48,276 nt of DNA from Methanolobus sp. (GTDB lineage: Archaea; Halobacteriota; Methanosarcinia; Methanosarcinales; Methanosarcinaceae). Shown here piece after piece: positions 16,318 through 24,923 of the stretch. The position numbers and the translations under genes are program-made. The DNA lies in NCBI GenBank assembly GCA_030154025.1, contig JASKKT010000012.1, positions 1-48,276 of the forward strand. The letters run 5' to 3'. Numbering within the stretch: position 1 is the stretch's first letter; each line of letters begins with the position of its first letter. The notes beneath the pieces were generated by a model. That model saw only the letters and a program-made list of their open reading frames with translations, had not been told where the DNA came from and ran no database searches.

Positions 16318-17658
16318 TCACTTGATCGGAACAAGCCTGACCTGGGGATAACCCGAGCTGAAATCCATCTCGGCCACATACATGCCTGTCTTTGGGACGA
16401 TCCCGTACATTACAAGGGTCTTATCCACGTTCTCGAACTTCCAGTGGGTGGTGGCCATATGAGCCACGGAGTCAGTGATCTTCTGGCCGTGTTTTGCAAC
16501 GGCGACCACGATGTTCTCGGTGGTCTTTGTAACGGAAGCGATCTGTCCTATCACAGCGCCTATGTTCTCCCAGCCATAACTGTACTCCATGCTGTCAAGA
16601 CCTATGTAGTCAAGAAGAGGAGAGCCTAACTGGTGTATCATCTCGTGCTTTGACTGGTAGAATATCTCCATATCCTTGTACAGGTTGCCTGAGAAAGCTT
16701 CCACATAAGCGGGCATGCGACCCTTCTGGTCACGTATCTCGAATCCCTTGAACTGGCGGGAGAAATTGGCCTCATTGGTGAAGGGAGAGATCATTCTCTT
16801 TTCAGTCTCAACACTGGTCCCTTCAGTGGGAATGCTAAGCATAGCCCTGCCCATGTTCAGGTGGTTTATGAAGGTCGGTAGCAGGATACTGTAAAATGAA
16901 TCGCCCACACCGCTTGTTATCTCGAAGAGGTTGAAACTCCCCTTCTGGTAGCCGCCGCCCAGTATCTCGTCAAAGTCAGGGCTGCCGGTGGATATCTTAC
17001 TGTGAGCAGGGTCCGTCACAGGAGAGGGGATCAAAGTGTGTTCGGGATATGAGACCCTGAAAGGCTCAAAACTGGTAAACGTTCCGTTATGCAGGGTGAA
17101 CAGGTACCTTGACTGGGACATGCCAACACCGCGCAGCTTGAGCAGATGGATCTTACGGATATCGCTTCCCGCCATTTCGGTTATCTCGACAGAGACCACC
17201 CCGTCGACAAGGTAGTCCAGTGAGTCGATATCGGTCTTTTCCGTGATCATCACAAGGTCGGCATTGACCTTCCTTGAGAAATCCATGAGAAGGCGTTCCA
17301 GCTCGAACTTGTTCTCCTCCCAGTGTACAGACCTTGTGGTGGCAATGCTGAGAGAGTCAATGGAGTCCACAACGATCATGGGCTTTGAGTCGCTTGACTC
17401 CCATATTGCCTTGATGCGGGAGGCGAGCATCCTCAGGAAATCCTCATTGTTATTGAAATCCCCCTCTATCCAGGGGAACTTGCCGTATGATGAGGACTTA
17501 TCTATCCGGGGGGATATGTAGATGCAGTTCCCGCCGGGGCATAACTCATGTAGTATCCCGAATACGAAAGTAGTCTTGCCGGTCCCGGGCTTGCCCTTGA
17601 CTACAAGGGACTTGCCGAACTGGGAAGAGAAGAACTGCCGAATTTCCCCGGGGATCAT
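16318..17658 (-). CDS. Two-domain RecA/KaiC-like P-loop protein (GvpD-like)
   Basis: 446 residues. The first half is a RecA-superfamily ATPase with Walker A GKPGTGKTT (22-30) and Walker B MIVVDSIDSL (about 94-103). The second half, from about residue 220, opens with a KaiC-like STGSPDFDEILGGG start and a nucleotide-binding-like loop that reads ITSGVGDSF, with no lysine, so it is probably inactive. Proteins like this in methanogens are often named after GvpD of gas vesicle regulation, but no gas vesicle genes are present here, so I avoid that name. The ATG has GAGGTG overlapping the alaS stop, only 8 bases away, implying coupling to alaS. Confidence 0.85.
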   Translation of the reverse strand: MIPGEIRQFFSSQFGKSLVVKGKPGTGKTTFVFGILHELCPGGNCIYISPRIDKSSSYGKFPWIEGDFNNNEDFLRMLASRIKAIWESSDSKPMIVVDSIDSLSIATTRSVHWEENKFELERLLMDFSRKVNADLVMITEKTDIDSLDYLVDGVVSVEITEMAGSDIRKIHLLKLRGVGMSQSRYLFTLHNGTFTSFEPFRVSYPEHTLIPSPVTDPAHSKISTGSPDFDEILGGGYQKGSFNLFEITSGVGDSFYSILLPTFINHLNMGRAMLSIPTEGTSVETEKRMISPFTNEANFSRQFKGFEIRDQKGRMPAYVEAFSGNLYKDMEIFYQSKHEMIHQLGSPLLDYIGLDSMEYSYGWENIGAVIGQIASVTKTTENIVVAVAKHGQKITDSVAHMATTHWKFENVDKTLVMYGIVPKTGMYVAEMDFSSGYPQVRLVPIK

Positions 17659-17666
17659 GCAGCACC

Positions 17667-20444
17667 TCAGTTTGCCTTCAACTGCTGCTTGAGCAGGTCG
17701 ATTCCAGTCTGCAGGGAGTCGTTGATCCTGAGAGACTCAGGACCGCCACCGCGGGCCATGTTAGGACGACCGCCACCACCACCGCCCACTGTCCTGGACA
17801 TTGTGGAAACGATCTTCCCGGCATCTGCGCCTGCCTTAAGCGCATCCTCGCCTGCAGCTACCACTATCTTGACACCGCTACAATCGCTTGCAAGAATGGC
17901 AATGACATCCTTGTTCCCGGCAAGCTCGCCTGCTATCTTGACAAGCTCGTCAGCGTCCGCATTTGGCACCAGTTCTGCTACTACCCGCATGCCGCCGATA
18001 ACGCAGGCGCTGTCTGCCATCCGGCTCACACGCATACGCGCAAGCTCGTCTTTCAGGCGCTCATTGTCCTTCTTGAACTCCTTCCACTCATTGAAAAAGC
18101 GGTCGATGGTTGCTGGAAGGTGCTCCGGCAGAACTCTCAGGGCCTCTGCGGACTGGTTCAGGCATTCCTCCATCCTCTGAGTGGCCCTCACTGCAGCAAG
18201 ACCGGCAGCATACTCTATTCGCTCGACACCGTCCTGGATGCGCTCGGTCTTGAGAATCTTTATCGGTCCCACAAGACCTGTGCTGGTGCAGTGGGTACCT
18301 CCGCAGGCCTCCACGTCATCAGCTACCTTGAGCACACGTATCCTGTTTCCTGGAGGGACCCCTCCCTGGTACAGCTTGAAGCCGTATTTCTTCTCCGCCT
18401 CTATCCTGTCCAGCCATTCGGCTGTGACACGCTGGTTCTCCATAACCGTGCGATTTGCGATTAGCTCTATGCGATTCAGCTCTTCGGGGGTGATGCGTTT
18501 GTAGTGGGAGATGTCCAGGCGGGCACGATCCGTGCTTTTCTGCGCACCTGCCTGCCAGACATGATCACCAAGCACCTTTCTTGCTGCATCGTTGACTATG
18601 TGCGTTGCAGTGTGGTGACAGGCATGGGCCATCCTCCTTTCCTCGTCCACTTTACCGACAACCAGATCGCCTTTGCGAAGGTGGAGTTCATCCTCGATCC
18701 CTTCAACTATGTGCACGATCACGCCACTGACCACCTGTACGTCGATGACTTTCAGGACATTGTCGTAGACCGTTATGGTTCCGTGGTCCGCAGGCTGTCC
18801 GCCGCCCTCCGGATAGAAGAGCGTGCTGTCAAGCACAAGGTGGTTGTCGAAAACGTCAAGCACCACAGCTTCGAACTTCATCCTGGTGGGCTCGTCGTAG
18901 AAGAGGCGCTTTGTCTTCGGCAGCTTCTCCACGCGCTCCATGTACGGGAACACTTTCTCTTCCTTTGCCTCTGCCTTGCTGTGACCCTCTGCCACCAGGG
19001 AGTAGAAGTTGTCCGGGAGCTCTACCTCGACACCCATCTCGGAAGCAGCCTCCTTTGAGATCTCAGGAGGGATGCCGTGGCTGTCATACATCTCAATAAG
19101 CGTAGCCAGGGGAATCTTCTCACCGGTGGACTTGTAGTGCTTGGCGGATTTCTGGATCATGCGTTTGCCGCGCTCAAGTGTTTCGTCGAACTTCCTTTCC
19201 TCATGGGCAAGGATGTCTTCGATAACATCCAACTTTTCGGCGAACTCAGGATACTCTGGCAGATTCCGGATGTGCATGTTCACAATATCGGCCAGTGAGG
19301 CATCGATGTCCATGTCCTTCATCATCCTGAGGGTCCTGCGCAGCACAAGGCGGGCAAGATAGCCTGCTTTCACGTTGGACGGGATCACGCCGTCAGCAAG
19401 CATGAATGTCAGGCAGCGGGTGTGGTCCGTGATAGCATACACGCTCTCAACAGGTTCCATGATGGCAGAAAGCTTCTCCACCGAGGTACCAATGCTGGAT
19501 GCCACCTGTTTGCGCAGCTGAAGGAGATTTGCCTTTTCACTCACGTCCATGAGCCCTGCAAGGCGTGCATTCTGGGCAAGGATGTTGGCATACTCCGGAT
19601 CATCGATCTCGTGCTCAAGGCCTGCGAGCTGCATGAGCTCGTTGACAATACCCGGGAAGACAGCATCATATATTGTGGGAGAGCCCTTGGAAGCCCATAC
19701 AAAGCGCTCAAGGCCGTATCCTGTGTCCACGATATAGTTGTCCATCTTGCGGTAGGTCTCGCCCTTGATAGGGATGGTCCCATCCTTTGATTGCTGGAGA
19801 TCCATGAACACCAGTGTGGCAACCTCAAGGCCGCCTATGAGTGCCTCTACGCAGGGACCGGCGTTCCCACCTCCTGCCCAGGGCTCCTCCTTGTAGGTGA
19901 CTGCAAGAGGGTCAACTCCCAGTGAGTTGAACAGTTCGTCGCACAGTCCCATTGTCCTTTCCTTCCAGTATATTTCCTCGTCTTTCTTATTGAAGGCGTG
20001 GTGAGCCATCATCTCAAAGGTCGTGAGATGACGCCCGCTCCTTCCCACTGCATCAAGGTCCGAGAGACGTATGCATGGCTGGGATATGGTCAGGGGATTG
20101 GCCGGAGGCGGGACCTGGCCAGATGTGACGAAGGGCTGGAAGTCTGCGATGGATGCAATGGTAAGGTAGATGTCGTCCCTCCACCTGGCAACCACAGGAT
20201 ACCTCTCAAGCCTTGTGTGGCCGCGGTCCTCAAAGAACTTAAGGTAATACTCCCTCATCTCGGCAAGGTCGAACTTCCTGTTAAAGACAGGGCTGCCTAT
20301 GAAGGAATATGGGTCACACGGGGCATCCCCGCATGTGCTTCTCTCAGGGTCCCTTGTCCAGTAGAATTTTCCGCATTTTGAACATTGCTTACGGACAAAA
20401 CCGTTTTCGGAAAAAAAATCAAGTTGATACTCATCCTCAAGCAT
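17667..20444 (-). CDS. alaS: Alanyl-tRNA synthetase, archaeal type
   Basis: Charges tRNA-Ala in the cytoplasm. 925 residues, including the archaeal N-terminal extension with CSKCGKFYWTRD and a CGDAPC zinc-type cluster, the class II catalytic core (ARWRDDIYLTIASIADFQP), the editing-domain zinc motifs HTATH and CGGTHC, and the C-Ala domain ending in a glycine stretch (VGGGGGGRPNMARGGG). A GGAG site precedes the ATG. It leads a minus-strand run that continues into the KaiC-like gene 8 bases downstream. Confidence 0.97.
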   Translation of the reverse strand: MLEDEYQLDFFSENGFVRKQCSKCGKFYWTRDPERSTCGDAPCDPYSFIGSPVFNRKFDLAEMREYYLKFFEDRGHTRLERYPVVARWRDDIYLTIASIADFQPFVTSGQVPPPANPLTISQPCIRLSDLDAVGRSGRHLTTFEMMAHHAFNKKDEEIYWKERTMGLCDELFNSLGVDPLAVTYKEEPWAGGGNAGPCVEALIGGLEVATLVFMDLQQSKDGTIPIKGETYRKMDNYIVDTGYGLERFVWASKGSPTIYDAVFPGIVNELMQLAGLEHEIDDPEYANILAQNARLAGLMDVSEKANLLQLRKQVASSIGTSVEKLSAIMEPVESVYAITDHTRCLTFMLADGVIPSNVKAGYLARLVLRRTLRMMKDMDIDASLADIVNMHIRNLPEYPEFAEKLDVIEDILAHEERKFDETLERGKRMIQKSAKHYKSTGEKIPLATLIEMYDSHGIPPEISKEAASEMGVEVELPDNFYSLVAEGHSKAEAKEEKVFPYMERVEKLPKTKRLFYDEPTRMKFEAVVLDVFDNHLVLDSTLFYPEGGGQPADHGTITVYDNVLKVIDVQVVSGVIVHIVEGIEDELHLRKGDLVVGKVDEERRMAHACHHTATHIVNDAARKVLGDHVWQAGAQKSTDRARLDISHYKRITPEELNRIELIANRTVMENQRVTAEWLDRIEAEKKYGFKLYQGGVPPGNRIRVLKVADDVEACGGTHCTSTGLVGPIKILKTERIQDGVERIEYAAGLAAVRATQRMEECLNQSAEALRVLPEHLPATIDRFFNEWKEFKKDNERLKDELARMRVSRMADSACVIGGMRVVAELVPNADADELVKIAGELAGNKDVIAILASDCSGVKIVVAAGEDALKAGADAGKIVSTMSRTVGGGGGGRPNMARGGGPESLRINDSLQTGIDLLKQQLKAN

Positions 20445-20638
20445 AATTACTCCAACTTAGATGATCGTTTAATGAAATTAATTCTTTCAAGTACAACCTA
20501 ATGATTAAAAACATTTCTTATCAGCAGATTCGGGAGGAATAATAAGAGCACTTATATAAATATACATCCCTTCCTGAGCATCTGACTATCAGAGATATTA
20601 CAGAAACTGATATTAAGTAAGATTTTTATGAACATAAC

Positions 20639-20655
20639 GTACTAAATAAAAGTAC
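20639..20655. promoter_or_regulatory. inverted repeat over a TATA-like tract upstream of the 20725 gene
   Basis: GTACT and AGTAC flank AAATAAA. The 280-base region 20445-20724 holds no gene. It contains this repeat, a TATATAAATATA tract near 20555, and a TATAAATG element at about 20681 that fits a start of transcription some 15 bases before the ATG at 20725. The repeat could be an operator. Confidence 0.3.
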
Positions 20656-20724
20656 ATAAGTCGAAAATCGAGGACATTACCTATAAATGCATGGTCAGGA
20701 AATTGCATAAGTGGTGATGACCTA

Positions 20725-21018
20725 ATGGAATCAATGCGATACATGTCTTTAATCTTTAGAGGATTGGTCGAAGAGTACAACAACTCCGGAGTAAGGCCTT
20801 CTGTATTCATGGATGCGGGCGGTAACCTGCAGGTATATCTTTGCGATCCCATCATCGAAGAGAATAAGGACTATGGTATCGATGTTGAATCCGACTATGA
20901 TGTCAATGGCGCACAGTTCAGTGAATCATACACCGCATTAATGGCCATCCCGATTATTTCTGCCGAGTCTGAGATCAATCTGGAGTTCAAGCGCAGATCA
21001 CTCAGCAAGAGTATCTGA
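20725..21018 (+). CDS. Unknown small protein (97 residues)
   Basis: I do not recognise this protein. It is acidic and soluble, with a regular alternation that suggests an alpha/beta fold, and the end is basic (KRRSLSKSI). GGTGATGA lies 8 or so bases before the ATG, a good ribosome-binding site. Codon use resembles its neighbours, so it looks like a real gene. It is followed 57 bases later by another unknown gene in the same direction, which suggests a two-gene unit before surE. Confidence 0.65.
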   Translation: MESMRYMSLIFRGLVEEYNNSGVRPSVFMDAGGNLQVYLCDPIIEENKDYGIDVESDYDVNGAQFSESYTALMAIPIISAESEINLEFKRRSLSKSI

Positions 21019-21075
21019 AAAACAATAGCTGATGATACTAACCTGCAAGCCGGGTTTGAAAACGGACGAGAGATA

Positions 21076-21492
21076 ATGGATTATAAAAAGCTCCTTAAAG
21101 TCCTGAAGAACTCAAAACAGGTCTACAGGGAAGACTATGTTAAGAAGATCTTCAGGAGTGCCCATTACGATGTCGGGTTGTTCGAAACTCAACTCAATGA
21201 GTTTAACCTTACTCTCAAGGCAAGTGATTCCGCAATAGCCAGACAGTACATGGAAAGGACCATCGCTGCCCAGGTGCTGGACGACGCTTCAATACTCCTG
21301 GAGATCATAAAAGATAACAAGTGCCTCAGCGAAGAGCAGAATGCGACGATCTGCGACATAATAAGTAAGCTCGATGAGATGAGCGAGGACATTGAGGTCA
21401 TTGAGAAGGTAAAAGCCCTTGCGGATCTTCCTGAAGGCTCTGATGCCAGTATCAAATCAAAGGATAAGAAGAGGATCTTCGCCAACGTATGA
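21076..21492 (+). CDS. Unknown helical protein (138 residues)
   Basis: Unrecognised. The sequence is almost wholly helical in pattern, highly charged, has no membrane segment and ends in a lysine-rich tail (SIKSKDKKRIFANV). GAGAGATA precedes the ATG at a normal distance. It may form an operon with the 97-residue protein upstream. surE starts 83 bases later, but a TATA-like tract (TTTTAATATACATA at 21545-21558) suggests surE has its own promoter. Confidence 0.65.
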   Translation: MDYKKLLKVLKNSKQVYREDYVKKIFRSAHYDVGLFETQLNEFNLTLKASDSAIARQYMERTIAAQVLDDASILLEIIKDNKCLSEEQNATICDIISKLDEMSEDIEVIEKVKALADLPEGSDASIKSKDKKRIFANV

Positions 21493-21575
21493 TTTTTCCG
21501 GCGAGGACTCCCCATTGACCTTACATTCCTGTTTTACCCATTAGTTTTAATATACATATCCGCAAAGGTATGCTC

Positions 21576-22364
21576 ATGTCCAGTAAGATCCTTCTGACCA
21601 ATGATGACGGAGTATACTCCGCAGGAATAAGGGCTGCCTACAGGAGCGTGGCCGATCTCGGAGATGTTACCGTGGCCGCACCTATGATGCAGCAGAGCGG
21701 CGTAGGTCGCTCCATATCCATTTTTGAGCCGCTCAGGGTCACCAAGACAAGGGTGGACGGCATTGAGGTCAATGCGATAGGCGGCACTCCCACCGATTCC
21801 GTGATAATCGGCATGTTCACGATCATGAAGCAAAAGCCGGATCTCATCCTGTCAGGCTTTAACATCGGAGAGAATATCAGTACTGACACAGTGACCACCT
21901 CAGGCACTATCGGCGCGGCGCTTGAGGGTGCCAGTTACGGCATTCCGGCAATTGCAGCCTCGATCCAGGTAAAGGAAGAGGGACTGAAGTTCGATGATAA
22001 CCGGGACTATGAACACGACTTCGAGGTCGCCATCAAGGTAGTGAACAGGATAGCGCGCAATGTGCTCAAACATGGCCTTCCTGAAAAGGTTGACCTGCTT
22101 AACGTTAACATACCATACACTGTTGAGACGGACACCGAGATAGAGATCACCCGCCTCGCCAGGAAGCTGTTCAGGACCGAAGTGGAAGAAAGGCACGACC
22201 CAAGGGGCAGGCCATATTACTGGATAGCCGGCGACCTTTCCATGGTGGATGAGGAGGGCACGGATGTCAATGCACTGGTGCAGAAAGGACACATATCCGT
22301 GACACCTCTATCACTGGATTCTACATCACCCATAGACCTCCCGGATATCGAGCACCTTATCTAG
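21576..22364 (+). CDS. surE: 5'/3'-nucleotidase SurE
   Basis: Metal-dependent nucleoside monophosphatase, 262 residues. The N-terminal ILLTNDDGVYSAGI carries the metal-binding Asp pair, followed by the QQSGVGRSIS loop, GGTPTDSV, and SGFNIGENI with the metal-binding Asn. The length is usual. ATG at 21576 is preferred to the one at 21570 because AAAGGT is then at normal spacing. It is convergent with the small gene at 22410. Confidence 0.94.
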   Translation: MSSKILLTNDDGVYSAGIRAAYRSVADLGDVTVAAPMMQQSGVGRSISIFEPLRVTKTRVDGIEVNAIGGTPTDSVIIGMFTIMKQKPDLILSGFNIGENISTDTVTTSGTIGAALEGASYGIPAIAASIQVKEEGLKFDDNRDYEHDFEVAIKVVNRIARNVLKHGLPEKVDLLNVNIPYTVETDTEIEITRLARKLFRTEVEERHDPRGRPYYWIAGDLSMVDEEGTDVNALVQKGHISVTPLSLDSTSPIDLPDIEHLI

Positions 22365-22409
22365 GCAGATGTTCTGAAGTAAGAAAAACAGCAGGTGAGC
22401 AGGCCAGAC

Positions 22410-22559
22410 TCACTTTTTGACAGTTATCCTGATCTCCCTGCAATCGTCCCCAACACCCCGCAGGGTGCCCGCAGCACCAGCTACAGTGCTTCCCAGGAAT
22501 TCCTGGACAAAGCGGTTGATCTCGATCACTTTCCCGTCAACTATCAGTTCTACTTCCAT
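22410..22559 (-). CDS. 49-residue conserved-looking protein coupled to moaA
   Basis: A short gene starting 5 bases after the moaA stop. The ribosome-binding GGAG is formed by the last codon and stop of moaA (CTGGAGTGATAAAAATG). The protein begins MEVELIVDGKVIEINRF and ends EIRITVKK: a strand, a helix (VQEFLGSTVAGAAGTLRGV) and a final strand. I believe similar short proteins occur in other methanogens but cannot name the family. Position suggests a role with MoaA or molybdopterin synthesis, but it has no C-terminal Gly-Gly, so it is not a MoaD/ThiS sulfur carrier. Confidence 0.7.
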   Translation of the reverse strand: MEVELIVDGKVIEINRFVQEFLGSTVAGAAGTLRGVGDDCREIRITVKK

Positions 22560-22564
22560 TTTTA

Positions 22565-23497
22565 TCACTCCAGACTGTATCTTTCATGCCCGTAGAAGGG
22601 CACCCTTCTGCTAACTGCAAGCCGGAACAGATCGGGCAGTTCCTCGGGGCTTGCATGGGAGACATCCACAAGATCAGTGTTAGCCAGCAAACACGGCTTG
22701 AGCTTACCGTCCGCAGTAACACGCAGCCGGTTGCAGTTTGCACAGAATTCCGTGTTGTCAACAGGGCGGACGAACTCGACCTCAGCACCATTGATGATAT
22801 ATTTCTTCCTGTGGTGCATGGTACGTGTACTCACATCAGTGGCATGATGCAATAGTTCTTCCTCCACCTTGTCCGCATCCACATGGTAAGGGGCTGCATC
22901 ACGGAAGTTCATCAGCTCGATGAGCTGCAGTATCACATCGCCCTTATACTTCTTTGTGAACTCGAGCATCTTCTCGATCTCTGCCTCGTTAATATCCTTC
23001 AGAAGCACCATGTTGATCTTTACAGGTGCAAGGCCCACCTTTACAGCTTCGTCAATACCTTCAAGAACAGACGGCAGAATATCCCGCTTGCACCTGGTTA
23101 TCATCCGGAACTTACCGGAATCCAGGGTGTCAAGGCTTACATTTATCCTGTCCAGTCCTGCTTCCTTCAGGGAGCTTGCCCTTCCTTTTAGCAATGTTGC
23201 ATTGGTGGTCAGGGACACATCCCTCAGCGGAGGCAGTGCTGAGAGTATCTCCTCCAGATCCTGCCTTATAAGAGGCTCTCCTCCGGAGATCTTGAGCCGG
23301 TCCACACCGAATTCTGCTGCCACCTTAACTATATTGGCAATAGTCTCCACCGACATCTCTCCGATGCTTCCATGGTCCCCTTCGTTATGGCAATAGATAC
23401 AGTTAAGGTTACACCTGTTGGTAATGGACATTCTCAGACTTCTTACCGTGCGCCCGAAGGGATCGGTAAGTGTCCTGTGAGACCCGGAGGGATTCAT
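22565..23497 (-). CDS. moaA: GTP 3',8-cyclase MoaA
   Basis: Radical SAM enzyme for the first step of molybdopterin (here probably tungstopterin or molybdopterin for formylmethanofuran dehydrogenase) synthesis. 310 residues. The radical SAM cluster is C29-xxx-C33-xx-C36 (CNLNCIYC), and GGEPL follows. The C-terminal auxiliary 4Fe-4S site is FCANCNRL plus a third Cys in GKLKPC. It ends in HERYSLE, without the terminal Gly-Gly of bacterial MoaA. No ribosome-binding site is visible; a TTAAATAAAG element about 25 bases upstream fits a leaderless transcript. It is divergent from cfbB. Confidence 0.95.
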   Translation of the reverse strand: MNPSGSHRTLTDPFGRTVRSLRMSITNRCNLNCIYCHNEGDHGSIGEMSVETIANIVKVAAEFGVDRLKISGGEPLIRQDLEEILSALPPLRDVSLTTNATLLKGRASSLKEAGLDRINVSLDTLDSGKFRMITRCKRDILPSVLEGIDEAVKVGLAPVKINMVLLKDINEAEIEKMLEFTKKYKGDVILQLIELMNFRDAAPYHVDADKVEEELLHHATDVSTRTMHHRKKYIINGAEVEFVRPVDNTEFCANCNRLRVTADGKLKPCLLANTDLVDVSHASPEELPDLFRLAVSRRVPFYGHERYSLE

Positions 23498-23550
23498 AGT
23501 AGGTAGATAGACATTCTTTATTTAACCATTTTGAATGACTGCAGGAATAA

Positions 23551-23562
23551 TACATATATACA
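23551..23562 (+). promoter_or_regulatory. TATA element for cfbB
   Basis: ACATATATACA is centred about 26 bases before the ATG at 23583. This supports that ATG and a leaderless mRNA over the earlier in-frame ATG at 23535. Confidence 0.5.
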
Positions 23563-23582
23563 TATTTGACGAACTACCCTGC

Positions 23583-24899
23583 ATGACAAAAGCTGTACTG
23601 CTCGCCGGGACACACAGCGGCGTCGGAAAGACCACGGTGTCCATGGGAATAATGGCGGCCCTCAAAAAGAGACAGATGGATGTGCAACCATACAAGGTAG
23701 GACCTGATTACATCGACCCCACCTACCATACAGCCATATGTGGCAAGCCATCAAGGAACCTGGACACCTTCATGATGCAGGTGGAAGGGGTCAGGCGCAC
23801 ATTCTCAAGATATGCAAACAATAACGATATCAATGTAATCGAAGGCGTCATGGGGCTTTTTGACGGCATGGACTCAACGGAGATAGCCAGTTCCGCACAT
23901 GTGGCCAAGACGCTGGGGGTGCCGGTCATCCTCGTAGTCAACGTCCACGGCATGTCACGCAGTGCCGCAGCACTTATCAAGGGATTCTCCGGGTTTGACA
24001 AAGACGTCAACATCGCAGGAGTGATACTCAACCGTGTGGGCAGTCCCAAGCATAAAAAGATGATCACTGACTGCATTCCAGACATACCCGTGGTTGGAGC
24101 CCTGCCACGTAACCAGGACATCAGTGTGCCCTCCAGGCACCTCGGCCTTTATATGGCACATGAACAGGACTTTGATACCACAGCGCTTGTAGAGTTCATA
24201 GAGCAGAACATCGATCTTGACGCCATTATATCCATTGCAGAGAGCGCACCTGACATTGAAGCAGTCCCGCTGGAAGAACTGCCAGCAGCGGATGTGAGGA
24301 TAGGTGTGGCCATGGACAGTGCATTCTGTTTCTACTACCAGGAAATGTTCGATTCATTCAGGGAAGCAGGTGCTAAAATCGTACCCTTCAGTCCCATCAA
24401 GGGAGAGGTGCCGGAAGTTGACGGCATGTACTTTGGCGGAGGATACCCGGAACTGCATCTGGAGGAGCTTGAGAGTTCAAGGACAACAAGGGTCCTCGGG
24501 GACTTCTCAGCGGACGGCATGCCCATATATGGGGAATGCGGCGGGCTCCAGTATCTTTCCACATCTTATGAGGTGGAGGGCAGGACATACAGGACCGCAA
24601 ACCTCTTCCCGGCAGAAACCATCATGACAAAGAAACTGCAGGCCCTGGGCTATACAGAAGGGACAGCAAAAGGGGACTTCATCAAGGGCAGCGTCAGAGG
24701 ACATGAGTTCCATTATTCTGTAACTAATTGCGCCAGCGATGCAAAACTGGCCTACGAGATGAAAAGAGGCAAAGGCATCAGGGACGGAAAGGATGGGATC
24801 ACTGAGCACAACTCACTTGCAAGCTACATGCATGCGCATCCGGCTGCTTTCCCTGTGAAGGCCTTTGTGAATAAGTGCAGGGAATACAAGCGCCGATAA
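23583..24899 (+). CDS. cfbB: Ni-sirohydrochlorin / cobyrinate a,c-diamide synthase (CfbB/CbiA family)
   Basis: ATP- and glutamine-dependent amidase that amidates the a and c acetate side chains of a corrinoid or, in methanogens, of Ni-sirohydrochlorin on the way to F430. 438 residues: an N-terminal P-loop amidoligase domain (GTHSGVGKTT; DVQPYKVGPDYIDPTYH) and a C-terminal class I glutaminase-like domain with Cys in YGECGGLQYLS and a conserved FHYS region. The family contains both CbiA and CfbB and sequence reading alone does not separate them; no other corrin or F430 gene is adjacent. The frame extends to ATG 23535, but the promoter position favours 23583. Confidence 0.88.
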   Translation: MTKAVLLAGTHSGVGKTTVSMGIMAALKKRQMDVQPYKVGPDYIDPTYHTAICGKPSRNLDTFMMQVEGVRRTFSRYANNNDINVIEGVMGLFDGMDSTEIASSAHVAKTLGVPVILVVNVHGMSRSAAALIKGFSGFDKDVNIAGVILNRVGSPKHKKMITDCIPDIPVVGALPRNQDISVPSRHLGLYMAHEQDFDTTALVEFIEQNIDLDAIISIAESAPDIEAVPLEELPAADVRIGVAMDSAFCFYYQEMFDSFREAGAKIVPFSPIKGEVPEVDGMYFGGGYPELHLEELESSRTTRVLGDFSADGMPIYGECGGLQYLSTSYEVEGRTYRTANLFPAETIMTKKLQALGYTEGTAKGDFIKGSVRGHEFHYSVTNCASDAKLAYEMKRGKGIRDGKDGITEHNSLASYMHAHPAAFPVKAFVNKCREYKRR

Positions 24900-24923
24900 G
24901 TCTGAATAATGACTCACTAAGGG

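Noticed and set aside
16318-17658. Naming the KaiC-like protein GvpD
   Set aside because: The tandem RecA layout resembles proteins often given that name, but no gas vesicle genes are present, so the name would imply an unsupported function.
22395-22614. Plus-strand short open frames between surE and moaA
   Set aside because: They are antisense to the 49-residue gene that has a proper ribosome-binding site and start coupled to moaA.
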